A stretch of DNA of 54,662 nucleotides from Neisseria sp. (GCF_030523955.1 NZ_JAUNHL010000015.1:1-54662); one strand, 5' to 3'. Shown: positions 33,933-43,362, numbered from the stretch's first letter. Translations and numbers: made by a program. The notes: a model not told the origin generated them from the sequence alone.

Positions 33933-34812
33933 CTGGCAGGCGCTCAAACTATCTTGCCCGGCACAACCAAAAACGCCTGCTGTTCACATTCGGCCTGGTG
34001 GCGGCGGAAAACACCCTGTATCTGACCTACCCCTTGTTTTCCGCATTCGCCATCGACGCAATGGTGCGCGGGGAGGTGCTTAAAGCATTGTTATACAGTG
34101 TGTTTGTGTTGGTTGTATGGGGCTTGGGGGCGTTGCGGCGCAGCGTGGATACGCGCGTGTTCGCCAAAATGTATGCCGATTTGACCGTTCCCGTGATTGT
34201 GCGCCAACGCGCGCAAGGTAGCGATACTTCGGCGATTAGTGCGCGGGTGATGCTGTCGCGCGAATTGGTCAATTTCTTTGAAATTCATTTGCCTACGTTG
34301 ATTATGTCCGGTTTCTCTTTAGTGGGTGCGGGTTTATGCTGTTGGTTTTGGAATTTTGGGCAGGGGTGGCGGCTACGGCCGTGTTGCTGGTATTCGGCCT
34401 GATGCTGCCGCGCTATTCCCGAATCAACGACGGTTTGTATGCCCGCTTAAACAACCGCTTGGAAAAGGAAGTGAGCCTGATTGAAGGGGCGAACCACCGG
34501 CAGCTGCAACGGCACTACCGGCATACGGCGCATTTGCGCATCCGTTTGTCTAACCGGGAAGCGCGGGGCTTTTTATGGATAGGCGTGGCGATGGCGGCGG
34601 TGTTCGGCACGGCGGTGGTGCAGTTGGGCAGCCGCACGGTAAGCGCGCGGCATATTTATGCAGTGATGACGTATTTGTGGACGTTTGCCATGGCATTGGA
34701 CGACGGGCCGCGTTTGCTGGAGGAGTTCTCCAAATTGAAAGACATAGGCAAACGGGTGAACGTAGGTAAAAAAATGCGCTTTTATTGCGGCTTGGTATCG
34801 CACATTAAATAA
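33910..34812 (+). pseudogene. Frameshifted ABC-transporter six-transmembrane protein
   Basis: Three frames together read as one membrane protein. ATG 33910 opens MEIRASDNWQALK. After about 33948 the protein continues in the next frame (NYLARHNQKRLLFTFGLVAA through LPTLIMSGFSLVGA). From about 34330 it continues in the first frame again (MLLVLEFWAGVAATAVLLVF... EEFSKLKDIGKRVNVG). The hydrophobic layout and length (about 300 residues) match the ABC six-TM domain proteins without an ATPase domain. The first shift looks like loss of two bases in CTCAAACTAT; the second lies at a G-run (GCGGGTTT) where one extra G would restore the frame. The C-terminus runs into a Correia half-end (AAATCCGCTATA, 34811-34822). 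Confidence 0.7.
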
Positions 34813-34845
34813 ATCCGCTATAGAAGATTGCCGTTTCTTCATAGA

Positions 34846-35003
34846 TATAGCGGATTCAATTAATTTTCGATACAAGGCAGCAAGCCGCAGACAGTACAAA
34901 TAGTACGGAACCGATTCTGTTGCCGCTTCAGCGGCTTACAAAATCGTTCTCTTTGAGCTAAGGCGCAGCAACGCCGTAGCGAAAGTTAAGTTAATCCGCT
35001 ATA
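34846..35003. repeat. Correia-type element, long form (158 bp)
   Basis: Ends TATAGCGGATTCAATTAATT and TAAGTTAATCCGCTATA. The interior contains the 50-bp insert seen in long Correia elements (GGAACCGATTCTGTTGCCGC, ATCGTTCTCTTTGAGCTAAG), the region that carries the IHF site in N. meningitidis. It is preceded by a separate half-end at 34811-34822 and lies upstream of the tna operon. Confidence 0.85.
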
Positions 35004-35027
35004 TACGAATTGTCTACCAGATAGAAC

Positions 35028-35062
35028 AATGCCTGTCTGAAAGTTTTCAGACAGGCATTTTA
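35028..35062. terminator. Uptake-sequence inverted pair upstream of tna
   Basis: TGCCTGTCTGAA (35030-35041) and TTCAGACAGGCA (35046-35057) with a 4-nt loop, then TTTATT. Confidence 0.8.
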
Positions 35063-35096
35063 TTAGGATTATCTTGAGCGGTAACTTATTTTTGCT

Positions 35097-35119
35097 AGGG
35101 TCAATTGTCAACCGACCCT
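35097..35119. repeat. Collapsed MITE scar (23 bp)
   Basis: AGGGTCAATTGTCAACCGACCCT has both outer ends and part of one arm of the AGGGTCTGTCGACAATTAAC element, with CTA/TA at the borders. It lies between the terminator and the tna leader. Confidence 0.5.
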
Positions 35120-35258
35120 AATGTAACAGGCCACGGTCGAAACTTAATCCGCTCCATTACTCTTGCGGCTTTGCATGAGCCGTATTACATTTAAGCCACG
35201 GCCGATGATGTTTGTTGGCTCTTTTCATTCCATTGCTGTTTGTTATGAGGAAATGGTT

Positions 35259-35330
35259 ATGGTATATGCACTTCTTCCCCGCGCCCGCTGGTTTAATATC
35301 GATCACAAGTTATCCTTTTTCTTTCCGTAG
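35259..35330 (+). CDS. tnaC: Tryptophanase operon leader peptide
   Basis: This 23-codon frame has a Shine-Dalgarno (GAGGA, 35246-35250) and ends in CCG TAG. Its core reads W11-F-N-I-D15-H-K with Pro23 as the last residue. E. coli TnaC has K-W12-F-N-I-D16-N-K and Pro24 at the end, so the Trp-Asp and Trp-Pro spacings are the same. In E. coli these residues let free tryptophan stall the ribosome at the stop codon, which hides the Rho entry site and allows tnaA transcription. The 107 nt between the stop and tnaA are C-rich at their start (CGCCCATCCTC, a boxA-like CGCCC), as needed for Rho control. Confidence 0.92.
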   Translation: MVYALLPRARWFNIDHKLSFFFP

Positions 35331-35437
35331 TCGCCCATCCTCTTTGCCCGCGCCTATAGGCAGTTTTTTGGTTGTTTTCCGCTGTTGCCTTGCCATAACG
35401 GCGGCATGGTTTTATTTGAATAAAAGAGGATTTCAAC
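35331..35437 (+). promoter_or_regulatory. tna leader spacer, probable boxA/rut region
   Basis: This spacer between the tnaC stop codon and the tnaA start begins with TCGCCCATCCTCTTTGCCCG, unstructured, pyrimidine-rich and close to the boxA sequence that overlaps the Rho site in E. coli. No intrinsic terminator hairpin is present, in keeping with Rho-dependent attenuation. Confidence 0.55.
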
Positions 35438-36853
35438 ATGAACACTTTCAAACATTTGCCCGAACCTTTCCGCATCCGTGTTATCGAGCCGGTTAAACGC
35501 ACCACGCGCGAGCACCGTGATGCCGCTATTCTGGAAGCAGGCATGAACCCTTTCTTGCTTGACAGCGAGGATGTTTTCATCGATTTGCTCACCGACAGCG
35601 GCACCGGCGCCGTTACGCAGCAAATGCAGGCGGCGATGTTGCGCGGCGACGAAGCCTATAGCGGCAGCCGCAGTTATTATGCGCTGTGCAAAGCCGTTAA
35701 AGATATTTTTGATTACGATTACACCATACCCACCCATCAGGGGCGCGGAGCCGAACAAATTTATATTCCGGTGCTTATCAATAAACGAGAACAAGAAAAG
35801 GGGCTGAACCGCGAAAAAATGGTGGCCTTCTCCAATTATTTCTTCGATACCACCCAAGGGCACACGCAAATCAACGGCTGCGTGGTGCGCAACGTTTATA
35901 CCTCGGAAGCATTTGATACCAGTGTGAAAGCCGACTTCAAAGGCAACTTTGATCTTGAGGCGCTGGAAAAAGGCATTGCTGAAGTGGGCGCGGCCAACGT
36001 GCCTTATATTGTTGCTACCATCACCTGCAATTCTGCGGGCGGGCAGCCGGTTTCCCTTGCCAATCTTAAGGCTATGTATGCCATTGCGCGCAAGCACGAT
36101 ATTCCGGTGGTCATGGATTCGGCGCGTTTTGCGGAAAATGCTTGGTTTATCCAGCAGCGCGAGCCGGGATACCGCAACAAGAGCATCGAAGAAATCACCC
36201 GCGAAACTTACCAATATGCCGATTTGCTCGCGATGTCGGCGAAGAAAGATGCCATGGTGCCGATGGGCGGGCTTTTGTGTTTCAAAAACAAAGATATGTT
36301 TGACGTTTATACCGAATGCCGCACCTTGTGTGTTGCTCAGGAAGGTTTCCCCACCTACGGCGGCCTGGAGGGCGGTGCCATAGAGCGCCTCGCCGTCGGC
36401 TTGCATGAGGGCATGCGTCAAGAATGGTTGGATTATCGCATCACGCAAATCGAATATCTTGTTAACGGTTTGGAAGCGGTTGGTGTTTATTGCCAGCAGG
36501 CAGGCGGGCACGCGGCCTTTGTCGATGCCGGCCGTTTGCTGCCGCATATTCCTGCCGAACAGTTTCCGGCACAGGCACTTGCTTGCGAGCTGTATAAAGT
36601 GGCTGGTATCCGCGCCGTGGAAATCGGCTCATTCCTACTTGGGCGGGATCCGAAAACCGGCAAACAGCTTATCAGCCCGGCAGAACTGTTGCGCTTGACC
36701 ATACCGCGCGCCACCTATACGCAAACCCACATGGACTTTATCATCGAAGCCTTCCAAAAAGTGAAGGAAAACGCAGCCAGTATCAAAGGCCTAGCCTTTA
36801 CTTACGAACCCAAAGTGCTGCGCCATTTTACGGCGAGGCTCAAAGAGGTCTGA
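35438..36853 (+). CDS. tnaA: Tryptophanase
   Basis: TnaA is a cytoplasmic PLP enzyme that splits tryptophan into indole, pyruvate and ammonia. The 471-residue protein is the full family length and reads almost like E. coli TnaA from end to end: [20 protein letters not shown] at the start, [29 protein letters not shown], the PLP lysine in [12 protein letters not shown], and [12 protein letters not shown] at the end. It follows tnaC by 107 nt and precedes tnaB by 53 nt. Tryptophanase is not usual in Neisseria, so this operon was probably gained from an enteric or Pasteurellaceae-type donor. Confidence 0.97.
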   Translation: MNTFKHLPEPFRIRVIEPVKRTTREHRDAAILEAGMNPFLLDSEDVFIDLLTDSGTGAVTQQMQAAMLRGDEAYSGSRSYYALCKAVKDIFDYDYTIPTHQGRGAEQIYIPVLINKREQEKGLNREKMVAFSNYFFDTTQGHTQINGCVVRNVYTSEAFDTSVKADFKGNFDLEALEKGIAEVGAANVPYIVATITCNSAGGQPVSLANLKAMYAIARKHDIPVVMDSARFAENAWFIQQREPGYRNKSIEEITRETYQYADLLAMSAKKDAMVPMGGLLCFKNKDMFDVYTECRTLCVAQEGFPTYGGLEGGAIERLAVGLHEGMRQEWLDYRITQIEYLVNGLEAVGVYCQQAGGHAAFVDAGRLLPHIPAEQFPAQALACELYKVAGIRAVEIGSFLLGRDPKTGKQLISPAELLRLTIPRATYTQTHMDFIIEAFQKVKENAASIKGLAFTYEPKVLRHFTARLKEV

Positions 36854-36859
36854 ACCATT

Positions 36860-36890
36860 GGCAAAGCAGCGATTCTTGCGCTGCTTTGCC
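36860..36890 (+). promoter_or_regulatory. Intercistronic hairpin between tnaA and tnaB
   Basis: GGCAAAGCAGCG / CGCTGCTTTGCC is a 12-bp perfect stem with a 7-nt loop. It is followed by TATTTAAAGG, which contains the tnaB Shine-Dalgarno rather than a T-run. It is therefore more likely an RNA stability or partial-termination element that lowers tnaB relative to tnaA than a full terminator. Confidence 0.6.
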
Positions 36891-36906
36891 TATTTAAAGG
36901 AAAAAC

Positions 36907-38121
36907 ATGAAAAAACAACCTTCCGTATTCGGAGGCGCCTGCATTATTGCCGGTGTTTGTGTCGGCGCCGGTATGTTGGCTCTGCCCAGCGCCGGAGCGG
37001 GTGCGTGGACGATATGGTCTACCGCCATTCTCGTGCTCACCATGATCGTGATGACCTTATCCGGCTGGTTGCTTCTGGAAAGCTATCAGCACTACGATCA
37101 CCGGGCTTCCTTCAATACCGTCACGCGCGACGTGCTCGGGTCAGTAGCCAACATCATTAACAACCTCGCTGTGTATTTCGTCGGCGGCATTCTGCTCTAT
37201 GCTTATATCACGAGCCTGGGCGGTATCTTCCACGGCATGATGCCGGCGGTAAGCATGAAAATCTGGTCCGTCCTTTCCTGCCTTGCATTCGGCGCTTTTG
37301 TTTGGCATTCCGCCCGTGCGGTAGACCGCATTTCCGTCGTGCTCATCCTGTTTATGGCGCTAAGTTTCGTTTTCGCCATCTCCGGCCTGACCGTGAACAT
37401 CAATATCGGCACTCTTTTCGACCAAGGCAATAACCAAGGCAGCTACCTGCCATACGCCATGATGTTTATGCCAGCCGCGCTCACTTCTTTCGGCTACCAC
37501 CACTCAGTCACTTCCATGCGTGCCTACTACGGCGAAGAGAAGAAGGCCTCGCATGCCATTTTTTTCGGCATGCTGATTGCGTTGTCGATCTACCTCTTGT
37601 GGTTGTGGAGCATCTTCGGCAACCTGCCGCGCCATCAGTTTGCCCCGGTTATCGCTGCCGACGGAGCGGTAAGCGTGCTTTTGCAAACCTTGGGCAGCGT
37701 GGTGGAGTCCGGCATGGTCAAGCGCACCCTTGACGCTTTTGCTGCGGCGGCCGTGATCTCATCCTTTATCGGCGTGGGGCTGGGGCTGTTCGACTATCTG
37801 GCCGATCTGTTCGGTTTTGCCGACAACCGCTCCGGCCGCAGTCAAACTTGGGCCGTTACCTTTTTGCCGCCGCTCATCCTTTCTTTGCTTTTCCCGCTGG
37901 GTTTCTTGGTGGCCATCGGTTATGCCGGTGCAATCGCCACCATTTGGACATGCATGATCCCGGCGCTTCTCGCTTGGAAAACGCGCCGGCAAGGCCGTGC
38001 GGGCCGGTTCGTGACTCCCGGCGGCAACCTGTTGATTATCGTTACCCTTATTTTCGGCATCGCTGTTGCCGCTTTTCATTTTTTGCATATGTTCGGCAAA
38101 TTGCCCGCCTTCAGCGGCTGA
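36907..38121 (+). CDS. tnaB: Low-affinity tryptophan permease
   Basis: TnaB is an inner-membrane tryptophan:H+ symporter of the aromatic amino acid permease (HAAAP) family. The 404-residue protein has about eleven membrane segments and the family start SVFGGACIIAGVCVGAGMLA, then GYHHSVTSMRAYYGEE and GVGLGLFDYLADLFG. AAAGG precedes ATG 36907. With tnaA it lets the cell import tryptophan and release indole. Downstream are two Correia-type elements and an uptake-sequence terminator. Confidence 0.92.
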   Translation: MKKQPSVFGGACIIAGVCVGAGMLALPSAGAGAWTIWSTAILVLTMIVMTLSGWLLLESYQHYDHRASFNTVTRDVLGSVANIINNLAVYFVGGILLYAYITSLGGIFHGMMPAVSMKIWSVLSCLAFGAFVWHSARAVDRISVVLILFMALSFVFAISGLTVNINIGTLFDQGNNQGSYLPYAMMFMPAALTSFGYHHSVTSMRAYYGEEKKASHAIFFGMLIALSIYLLWLWSIFGNLPRHQFAPVIAADGAVSVLLQTLGSVVESGMVKRTLDAFAAAAVISSFIGVGLGLFDYLADLFGFADNRSGRSQTWAVTFLPPLILSLLFPLGFLVAIGYAGAIATIWTCMIPALLAWKTRRQGRAGRFVTPGGNLLIIVTLIFGIAVAAFHFLHMFGKLPAFSG

Positions 38122-38191
38122 TATAGCGGATTAACTTAACTTTCGATAAGGCGCAACAACGTCTTCGCGCAAGTTAAGTTAATCCGCTATA
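38122..38191. repeat. Correia-type element, internally deleted (70 bp)
   Basis: Ends TATAGCGGATTAACTTAACT and AGTTAAGTTAATCCGCTATA are perfect 20-bp inverted repeats; only about 30 bp of interior remain. It starts immediately after the tnaB stop codon. Confidence 0.75.
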
Positions 38192-38227
38192 TTGCCGTAT
38201 GGTGTGCGGTTTGCATCCAAGCAGAAA

Positions 38228-38260
38228 AATGCCTGTCTGAAAACTTTTCAGACAGGCATT
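38228..38260. terminator. Uptake-sequence inverted pair between tnaB and pnp
   Basis: TGCCTGTCTGAA (38230-38241) and TTCAGACAGGCA (38247-38258), loop 5 nt. It lies between two Correia elements and serves tnaB, and possibly pnp from the other side. Confidence 0.75.
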
Positions 38261-38290
38261 TGTAAGAGTATCAATCGTAAACTATCTGTT

Positions 38291-38398
38291 ATAGCGGATT
38301 TAATTACTTCGATACAAGGCAGCAAGCCGCAGACAGTACAAGTAGTACGACAAGGCGGCGCAGCAACGCCGTAGCGAAAGTTAAGTTAATCCGCTATA
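38291..38398. repeat. Correia-type element, short form (108 bp)
   Basis: Ends TATAGCGGATTTAATTACTT and GTTAAGTTAATCCGCTATA with the core GCAAGCCGCAGACAGTACAA. It abuts the 3' end of pnp. Confidence 0.8.
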
Positions 38399-38399
38399 T

Positions 38400-40520
38400 T
38401 TACTCGGCAGCCGGCTCGTCTTTAACCGGCGCTTCCAGCAGCGCTTTGATGGACAAACGCACGCGGCCGCGGTCGTCAACCTCCAACGCTTTCACGTTTA
38501 CGCTCTGGCCGACTTGCAGATAATCGCTGACATTTTTTACCCGCTCGTGAGCGATTTGGCTGATGTGTACCAAGCCGTCTTTGCCCGGCATTACCGATAC
38601 GATGGCGCCGACATTGTTGTCCAGCAGTTTCAGCACGGTACCTTGATAAACCTTGCCCACTTCCACTTCGGCGGTAATCGCTTCGATACGGCGTTTGGCT
38701 TCTTCGCCCGCTTCGCCGGTAATCGCGGCGATGGTTACGGTGCCGTCGTCTTCGATGTTGATTTCGGTACCGGTTTCGGCGGTCAGCGCGCGGATGGTTT
38801 CGCCGCCTTTGCCGATAACGTCGCGGATTTTATCGGGGTTGATTTTCATGGTGAACAGGCGCGGCGCGTGTTGCGACAGCTCTTGCGGGCCTTCCACCGC
38901 TTCTTTCATCTGCGCCAGAATATGCAGGCGTGCCTCTTTGGCTTGCGCCAGCGCGATCTGCATGATTTCTTTGGTGATGCCTTGGATTTTGATGTCCATT
39001 TGCAGCGCGGTAACGCCTTCGGTGGTACCGGCAACTTTGAAGTCCATATCGCCCAAGTGGTCTTCGTCGCCCAGAATGTCGGTTAACACGGCGAATTTGT
39101 TGCCTTCCAGAATCAGGCCCATGGCGATGCCGGCCACATGTGCTTTCAACGGTACGCCGGCAGAGAGCAGGCTTAAGCAGCCGCCGCATACGGAAGCCAT
39201 CGATGAGGAACCGTTGGATTCGGTGATTTCGGAAACCACGCGCATGGTGTAGCTGAAATCTTCCGGCTCTGGCAATACGGCTACCAGTGCGCGTTTGGCC
39301 AAACGGCCGTGGCCGATTTCGCGGCGTTTCGGTGCACCCATGCGGCCGACTTCGCCGGTGGAATAGGGCGGGAAGTTGTAATGCAGCATAAAGCGGTCGG
39401 TGTATTCGCCGCTCAAAGCATCAATGATTTGCTCGTCGCGCGAGGTGCCCAAGGTGGCAACGGCCAAGGCTTGGGTTTCGCCGCGGGTAAACAGAGCCGA
39501 ACCGTGGGTGCGCGGCAATACGCCTGTCTGAATGTTAATCGGGCGCACGGTTCGGGTGTCGCGACCGTCGATACGGGGTTGGCCTTCGAGAATCTGGCTG
39601 CGGACCACATCGGCTTCCAATTGCTTGAAGATGCCTTTGATTTGGTTGGCGGCCAAGGTATCGGTTTCTTCGGTAATCAGCGCTTCTTTTACCGCGCTCC
39701 ACGCTTCGTCCAGCTTGGCGGTGCGTGCCTGTTTCTGACGGATTTTGAACGCTTCGCCGATGGATTCGCCGGCGATGCCGCGGATTTTGGCCACCAGCTC
39801 GCCGTCGGTTTCCGGCGCTTGCCAATCCCATACTTCGGGGTTCACTTCGTCGGCGAATTCATTAATCGCGCTGATAACGGCCTGCATTTGCTCGTGGCCG
39901 TACACCACTGCGCCCAACATCACGTCTTCCGGCAGCATTTGCGCTTCGGATTCCACCATCAATACCGCTTTGGCGGTACCGGCCACCACCAGATCCATTT
40001 GCGAGGTTTCGAGTTGGGTTTTGGTCGGATTCAACAGGTATTGGCCGTCTGCATAGCCCACGCGCGCCGCGCCGATCGGGCCGGCAAACGGTACGCCGCT
40101 CAATACCAGCGCTGCGGAGGCACCGATCATGGCGGGGATGTCGGAATCGATTTCGGGATCCAGCGACACCACCATCGCCACGATTTGGATATCGTGATAG
40201 AAACCTTCGGGGAACAGCGGGCGGATGGGGCGGTCGATCAGGCGGCTGGTGAGGATTTCTTTTTCGCTCTGTTTGCCTTCGCGTTTGAAGAAGCCGCCGG
40301 GGATTTTGCCGGCTGCGTAGGTACGCTCGAGATAGTCTACGGTGAGCGGGAAGAAGTCTTGGCCGGCTTTTACCTCTTTATTGGCGGTAACGGCGACCAA
40401 TACCACGGTGTCGCCCATCGATACTTTTACCGCGGCGGCGGCTTGGCGGGCGACTTCGCCGGTTTCCAAGGTAACGGTTTGGTTGCCGTATTGGAACGAT
40501 TTGATATGTTTGTCAAACAT
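38400..40520 (-). CDS. pnp: Polyribonucleotide nucleotidyltransferase
   Basis: PNPase degrades RNA 3' to 5' by phosphorolysis, as a trimer. The 706-residue protein has two RNase PH domains (residues about 10-145 and 310-450, the second with [20 protein letters not shown] sequence [17 protein letters not shown]), a helical linker, a KH domain ([20 protein letters not shown], about 555) and an S1 domain ([20 protein letters not shown], about 620). Length and motifs are standard. rpsO is at 42 kb, not adjacent as in E. coli. The stop codon lies two bases from a Correia element, so that element is likely in its 3' UTR. Confidence 0.96.
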   Translation of the reverse strand: MFDKHIKSFQYGNQTVTLETGEVARQAAAAVKVSMGDTVVLVAVTANKEVKAGQDFFPLTVDYLERTYAAGKIPGGFFKREGKQSEKEILTSRLIDRPIRPLFPEGFYHDIQIVAMVVSLDPEIDSDIPAMIGASAALVLSGVPFAGPIGAARVGYADGQYLLNPTKTQLETSQMDLVVAGTAKAVLMVESEAQMLPEDVMLGAVVYGHEQMQAVISAINEFADEVNPEVWDWQAPETDGELVAKIRGIAGESIGEAFKIRQKQARTAKLDEAWSAVKEALITEETDTLAANQIKGIFKQLEADVVRSQILEGQPRIDGRDTRTVRPINIQTGVLPRTHGSALFTRGETQALAVATLGTSRDEQIIDALSGEYTDRFMLHYNFPPYSTGEVGRMGAPKRREIGHGRLAKRALVAVLPEPEDFSYTMRVVSEITESNGSSSMASVCGGCLSLLSAGVPLKAHVAGIAMGLILEGNKFAVLTDILGDEDHLGDMDFKVAGTTEGVTALQMDIKIQGITKEIMQIALAQAKEARLHILAQMKEAVEGPQELSQHAPRLFTMKINPDKIRDVIGKGGETIRALTAETGTEINIEDDGTVTIAAITGEAGEEAKRRIEAITAEVEVGKVYQGTVLKLLDNNVGAIVSVMPGKDGLVHISQIAHERVKNVSDYLQVGQSVNVKALEVDDRGRVRLSIKALLEAPVKDEPAAE

Positions 40521-40632
40521 CGGATTTCCTTAAATGACGCTGCAAACCGCTAAAACGCTAATGATGCACACTGCTGTTGAGTGAATGTGCATGGTTAGGG
40601 TCTCAACAGATTTGCAGCGGGTTACAATGAAT

Positions 40633-40678
40633 TTTTCAGACAGGCATTTAAGAATTTTAAGAATGCCTGTCTGAAAAA
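40633..40678. terminator. Uptake-sequence inverted pair between gpx and pnp
   Basis: TTCAGACAGGCA (40635-40646) and TGCCTGTCTGAA (40664-40675) with the arms in outward order, flanked by T- and A-runs. It follows the gpx gene on the minus strand. Confidence 0.7.
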
Positions 40679-40742
40679 ACGAAGCTTGAATTATGCCATA
40701 AAAACAGGGCTAATGGCATGATAGTAGTGGATGCGCAGGGAT

Positions 40743-41282
40743 TTACGATAACAGCAAAGCCAGATCGTCGGCGATTTCGGCGGGTTTTACGCTGGGTGCA
40801 AAGCGTTCGACCACTTCGCCGTTGCGGTTCACCAGAAATTTGGTGAAATTCCATTTGATGTCGCTGCCTTCGCGCTTTTCTCCCAAGCTCGCCAGCTTGA
40901 GCAGCATTTCTTTAAAGGCATGGCCGCCTTTGTCTTCCGGTTTTTGTTGTTTCAGCCAAGTGTAAAGCGGCGATTCGTCCGGGCCGTTGACCTTGGTTTT
41001 CTGGAAAACGGTAAATTCGGTACCAAAACGGGTTTGGCAGATTTGCGCAATTTCTTCGCTGCTCTCGGGCGCCTGTTCGCGGAACTGGTTGCAGGGAAAA
41101 TCCAAAATTTCCAAGCCTTGCGCGTGAAATTGCGCGTATAAATCCTGCAATTCTTGATATTGCGGAGTTAAGCCGCAGCGGGTGGCGGTATTGACAATCA
41201 GCAGCACTTTGCCGCGGTATTGTTCGAAAGAAACCGGCCGGTTTTGAGCGTCGGGAAGGGTGAAGTCATAGATGGATGTCAT
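40743..41282 (-). CDS. gpxA: Glutathione peroxidase family protein
   Basis: The 179-residue protein reduces peroxides with thiols, probably thioredoxin or glutathione. It has the Gpx catalytic tetrad in its usual places: Cys in NTATRCGLTPQYQ (about 36), Gln in DFPCNQFREQ (about 70), Trp-Asn in DIKWNFTKFLVNRNG (about 140). It carries Cys, not selenocysteine. The glutathione S-transferase-like gene lies 29 bp upstream on the same strand, so the two may form a small thiol-stress operon. Confidence 0.92.
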   Translation of the reverse strand: MTSIYDFTLPDAQNRPVSFEQYRGKVLLIVNTATRCGLTPQYQELQDLYAQFHAQGLEILDFPCNQFREQAPESSEEIAQICQTRFGTEFTVFQKTKVNGPDESPLYTWLKQQKPEDKGGHAFKEMLLKLASLGEKREGSDIKWNFTKFLVNRNGEVVERFAPSVKPAEIADDLALLLS

Positions 41283-41311
41283 GTTTAATCCTTAATCATT
41301 AATTCCGCCAT

Positions 41312-41914
41312 TCAAGGCAAGTCTGCCAACGTAGCGGGCGCTTGGGTCTGTAGGGCTTCCGGTTGGGTGCGTTGAACGAAATCCCATTGTTCGAATACCG
41401 ATACGGCTTGCTGGGTATCGCTGCGTGCGTGTGCGGTGAAAATTTCGGGATAACGCAGTTTAACGGTCAGCAGGCAGACGCCGAGCATCATTTGCGGCCA
41501 GCTCTCGCGTGCGGCCGGATGCAAGGCAGGTGCCAACGGCAAAGCGCGGGCCAGCGCTTCCAAGCAACGTTTTACTAGAAAATGTTCCCGGCTTTCGCCC
41601 GCCTTTTTCTCCAATTTAAAAGCCTGTACGGCGGTATCGAGTAAAGTGGTGGCATAGGCGGTAACGGCCAGCTCGGCGGCACTCGGCACTTCTTCGGGAG
41701 CCAGATATTGGCAGATTAAATGGCTGTTGTAGATGGCTTCGCCGCTATCGGTAAGCAGCAGCGGAATCTGGCTGAACGGATTTAAAGCTTCCAGCTCGCC
41801 GGGATTTTGCCAGGGATCGAGGAAATGCAGTTCCAAATCGTTTAAATTGAGCAGGCGGGCACGTGTCAGGCAGAGGCGGCCGTAGGGCGAAGTGTGGCTG
41901 AGGTAGAGTTTCAT
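41312..41914 (-). CDS. Glutathione S-transferase family protein
   Basis: The 200-residue protein has a thioredoxin-like GST N-terminal domain (MKLYLSHTSPYGRLCLTRAR, then NPFSQIPLLLTDSGEAIYNS with the cis-Pro and the Glu/Ser glutathione contacts) and an all-helical C-terminal domain. Start ATG 41914 has GAGGAACC upstream; the longer frame adds only six residues. Substrate unknown. The gpx gene follows after 29 bp. Confidence 0.85.
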   Translation of the reverse strand: MKLYLSHTSPYGRLCLTRARLLNLNDLELHFLDPWQNPGELEALNPFSQIPLLLTDSGEAIYNSHLICQYLAPEEVPSAAELAVTAYATTLLDTAVQAFKLEKKAGESREHFLVKRCLEALARALPLAPALHPAARESWPQMMLGVCLLTVKLRYPEIFTAHARSDTQQAVSVFEQWDFVQRTQPEALQTQAPATLADLP

Positions 41915-41983
41915 GGTGGTTCCTCGTAACAAAGAATACGGTAAACCATTATAGCGGAATATACCGTGCCGTTTCAGGCAATA

Positions 41984-42017
41984 AAAAACCGCTGCGTGAA
42001 ATACGAAGCGGTTTTTT
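41984..42017 (-). terminator. Terminator of rpsO
   Basis: AAAAACCGCT / AGCGGTTTTTT with a 13-nt loop lies 20 nt past the rpsO stop on the minus strand, with T- and A-runs on both sides. Confidence 0.75.
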
Positions 42018-42035
42018 GCACGAATGCGAATCAGA

Positions 42036-42305
42036 TTATTTGCGCAGACCCAAGCGGGTAATCACGTTGCGGTAGGTTTCCGCATCGGTACGGCGCAAGT
42101 AAGACAGCAAACGACGGCGCGCGCTCACCATTTTCAGCAAACCGCGACGGCTGTGGTGGTCTTTCGGGTTGGCTTTAAAGTGCGGGGTCAGGTCGTTGAT
42201 GCGGAAAGTCAGCAGTGCGATTTGCACTTCTGAAGAACCGGTATCGCCTTCTTTGCGTTGGAAATCTTTAACGATTTGTGCTTTTTGTTCAACGGTCAAT
42301 GCCAT
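42036..42305 (-). CDS. rpsO: 30S ribosomal protein S15
   Basis: S15 is a primary 16S rRNA-binding protein of the 30S subunit. The 89-residue protein has the standard length and sequence ([55 protein letters not shown], ending RLGLRK). ATG 42305 is the family start. It lies downstream of truB on the same strand, as in the common truB-rpsO order, with 136 bp between them. Confidence 0.98.
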   Translation of the reverse strand: MALTVEQKAQIVKDFQRKEGDTGSSEVQIALLTFRINDLTPHFKANPKDHHSRRGLLKMVSARRRLLSYLRRTDAETYRNVITRLGLRK

Positions 42306-42441
42306 GATGAAACTCCAAAAAATAAAGAACCTTGCGGTTCGGACAAGTTTGCCGAGTTGCTTGGCAACCTGTGCAAACTCCGGGTACGCCCTCGGGCGAA
42401 ACGTCATTATGCCACAAAACCGCCTCAATGCACAAAGAATA

Positions 42442-43362
42442 TCAAGCCGTTTCCGTTTGCATCAGCCGCAAGGCTTTCAGACGGCGGATATCGGATTGGT
42501 ATTCGGCCAAGCCGATAAACTCGCCGGCAATATTATAGATGCGGTAAGGTTGGTCGGACGGGAGCGCCTCATTAAACTGCGGACGCTGGCCTTGTTGCAA
42601 CATGCGTACCGCTACATCGTTTAATTCGATTTTGGGCAGGTGTTGTACCAAAACCTCGCAAGGAAGCAGTAATGCATCGCGCTCGGCTTCGTTCAAAGCG
42701 GCCAATGCAGCGAGCGTATGGCTTTGCCGGATGTTGAAACCGGCGGTTTCGGTACGGCGCAATGCGTTCAGATAGGCAAAGGTGCCGCAATGCTTGGCAA
42801 TGTCTTCGCTTAGTGTGCGAATGTAAGTGCCTTTGCTGCAACGCACGTCAATCACCGCTTCGGGAGCGGCAAAATGGGTGATGTTAATAGAATAAATCTG
42901 GATATCACGCGGTTTGCGCTCAATGGTGATGCCTTTGCGGGCGTATTCGTATAATGGTTTGCCATCGTGTTTCAATGCGGAAAACATCGGTGGTACTTGG
43001 CGTTGGTGTCCGCTCAAAGCTTGGCAGGCGGCGGTAAATTCTTCAAGAGAAACATCGCTGCGGCCGGTTGCGACTGTTTCTCCCTCCGCATCGCCGGTGC
43101 TGCGCGCTTCTCCTAAGCAAAGGGTGGCGGTGTAGGCTTTGTCGGCATCCAGCAGGTATTGGGCGAATTTGGTGGCCTCCCCAAAGCAAACAGGCAGCAA
43201 GCCCGTGGCCAAAGGATCGAGTACGCCGGTATGGCCGGCTTTTTCTGCACGATAAAGCCGACGCGCTTGTTGCAAAGCGTGGTTGCTGGAAACGCCTAAG
43301 GGTTTGTCGAGCAGGAGAACACCGCTTAAGGGGCGTTTGGCAGGTTTCTGAGATGCGGTCAT
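42442..43362 (-). CDS. truB: tRNA pseudouridine-55 synthase
   Basis: TruB makes pseudouridine 55 in the T-loop of tRNAs. The 306-residue protein has [20 protein letters not shown], the catalytic Asp in [17 protein letters not shown] (about 50), [13 protein letters not shown] and the C-terminal PUA-like domain. A 10-nt AG-type core (TTCAGACGGC, 42476-42485) lies near the 3' end. rbfA is upstream and rpsO downstream on the same strand. Confidence 0.96.
   Translation of the reverse strand: MTASQKPAKRPLSGVLLLDKPLGVSSNHALQQARRLYRAEKAGHTGVLDPLATGLLPVCFGEATKFAQYLLDADKAYTATLCLGEARSTGDAEGETVATGRSDVSLEEFTAACQALSGHQRQVPPMFSALKHDGKPLYEYARKGITIERKPRDIQIYSINITHFAAPEAVIDVRCSKGTYIRTLSEDIAKHCGTFAYLNALRRTETAGFNIRQSHTLAALAALNEAERDALLLPCEVLVQHLPKIELNDVAVRMLQQGQRPQFNEALPSDQPYRIYNIAGEFIGLAEYQSDIRRLKALRLMQTETA

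Noticed and set aside
35212..35496. 94-codon frame with TTG start in the tna leader
   Set aside because: The conserved TnaC frame (35259-35330) and tnaA itself explain this DNA; the longer frame overlaps the tnaA start in another phase.
35354..36547. 397-codon open frame on the minus strand opposite tnaA
   Set aside because: It lies antisense to full-length tnaA, has no ribosome-binding site and would read through the tna leader.
39309..40553. 414-codon open frame on the plus strand opposite pnp
   Set aside because: It is antisense to a perfectly conserved pnp gene and its composition (Phe, Ala, Gly, His rich) is that of a mirror frame of GC-rich coding DNA.
40590..40612. AGGGTCTCAACAGATT as another MITE scar upstream of pnp
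   Set aside because: Only the first bases match the element's end and no CCCT partner follows, so chance similarity is likely.
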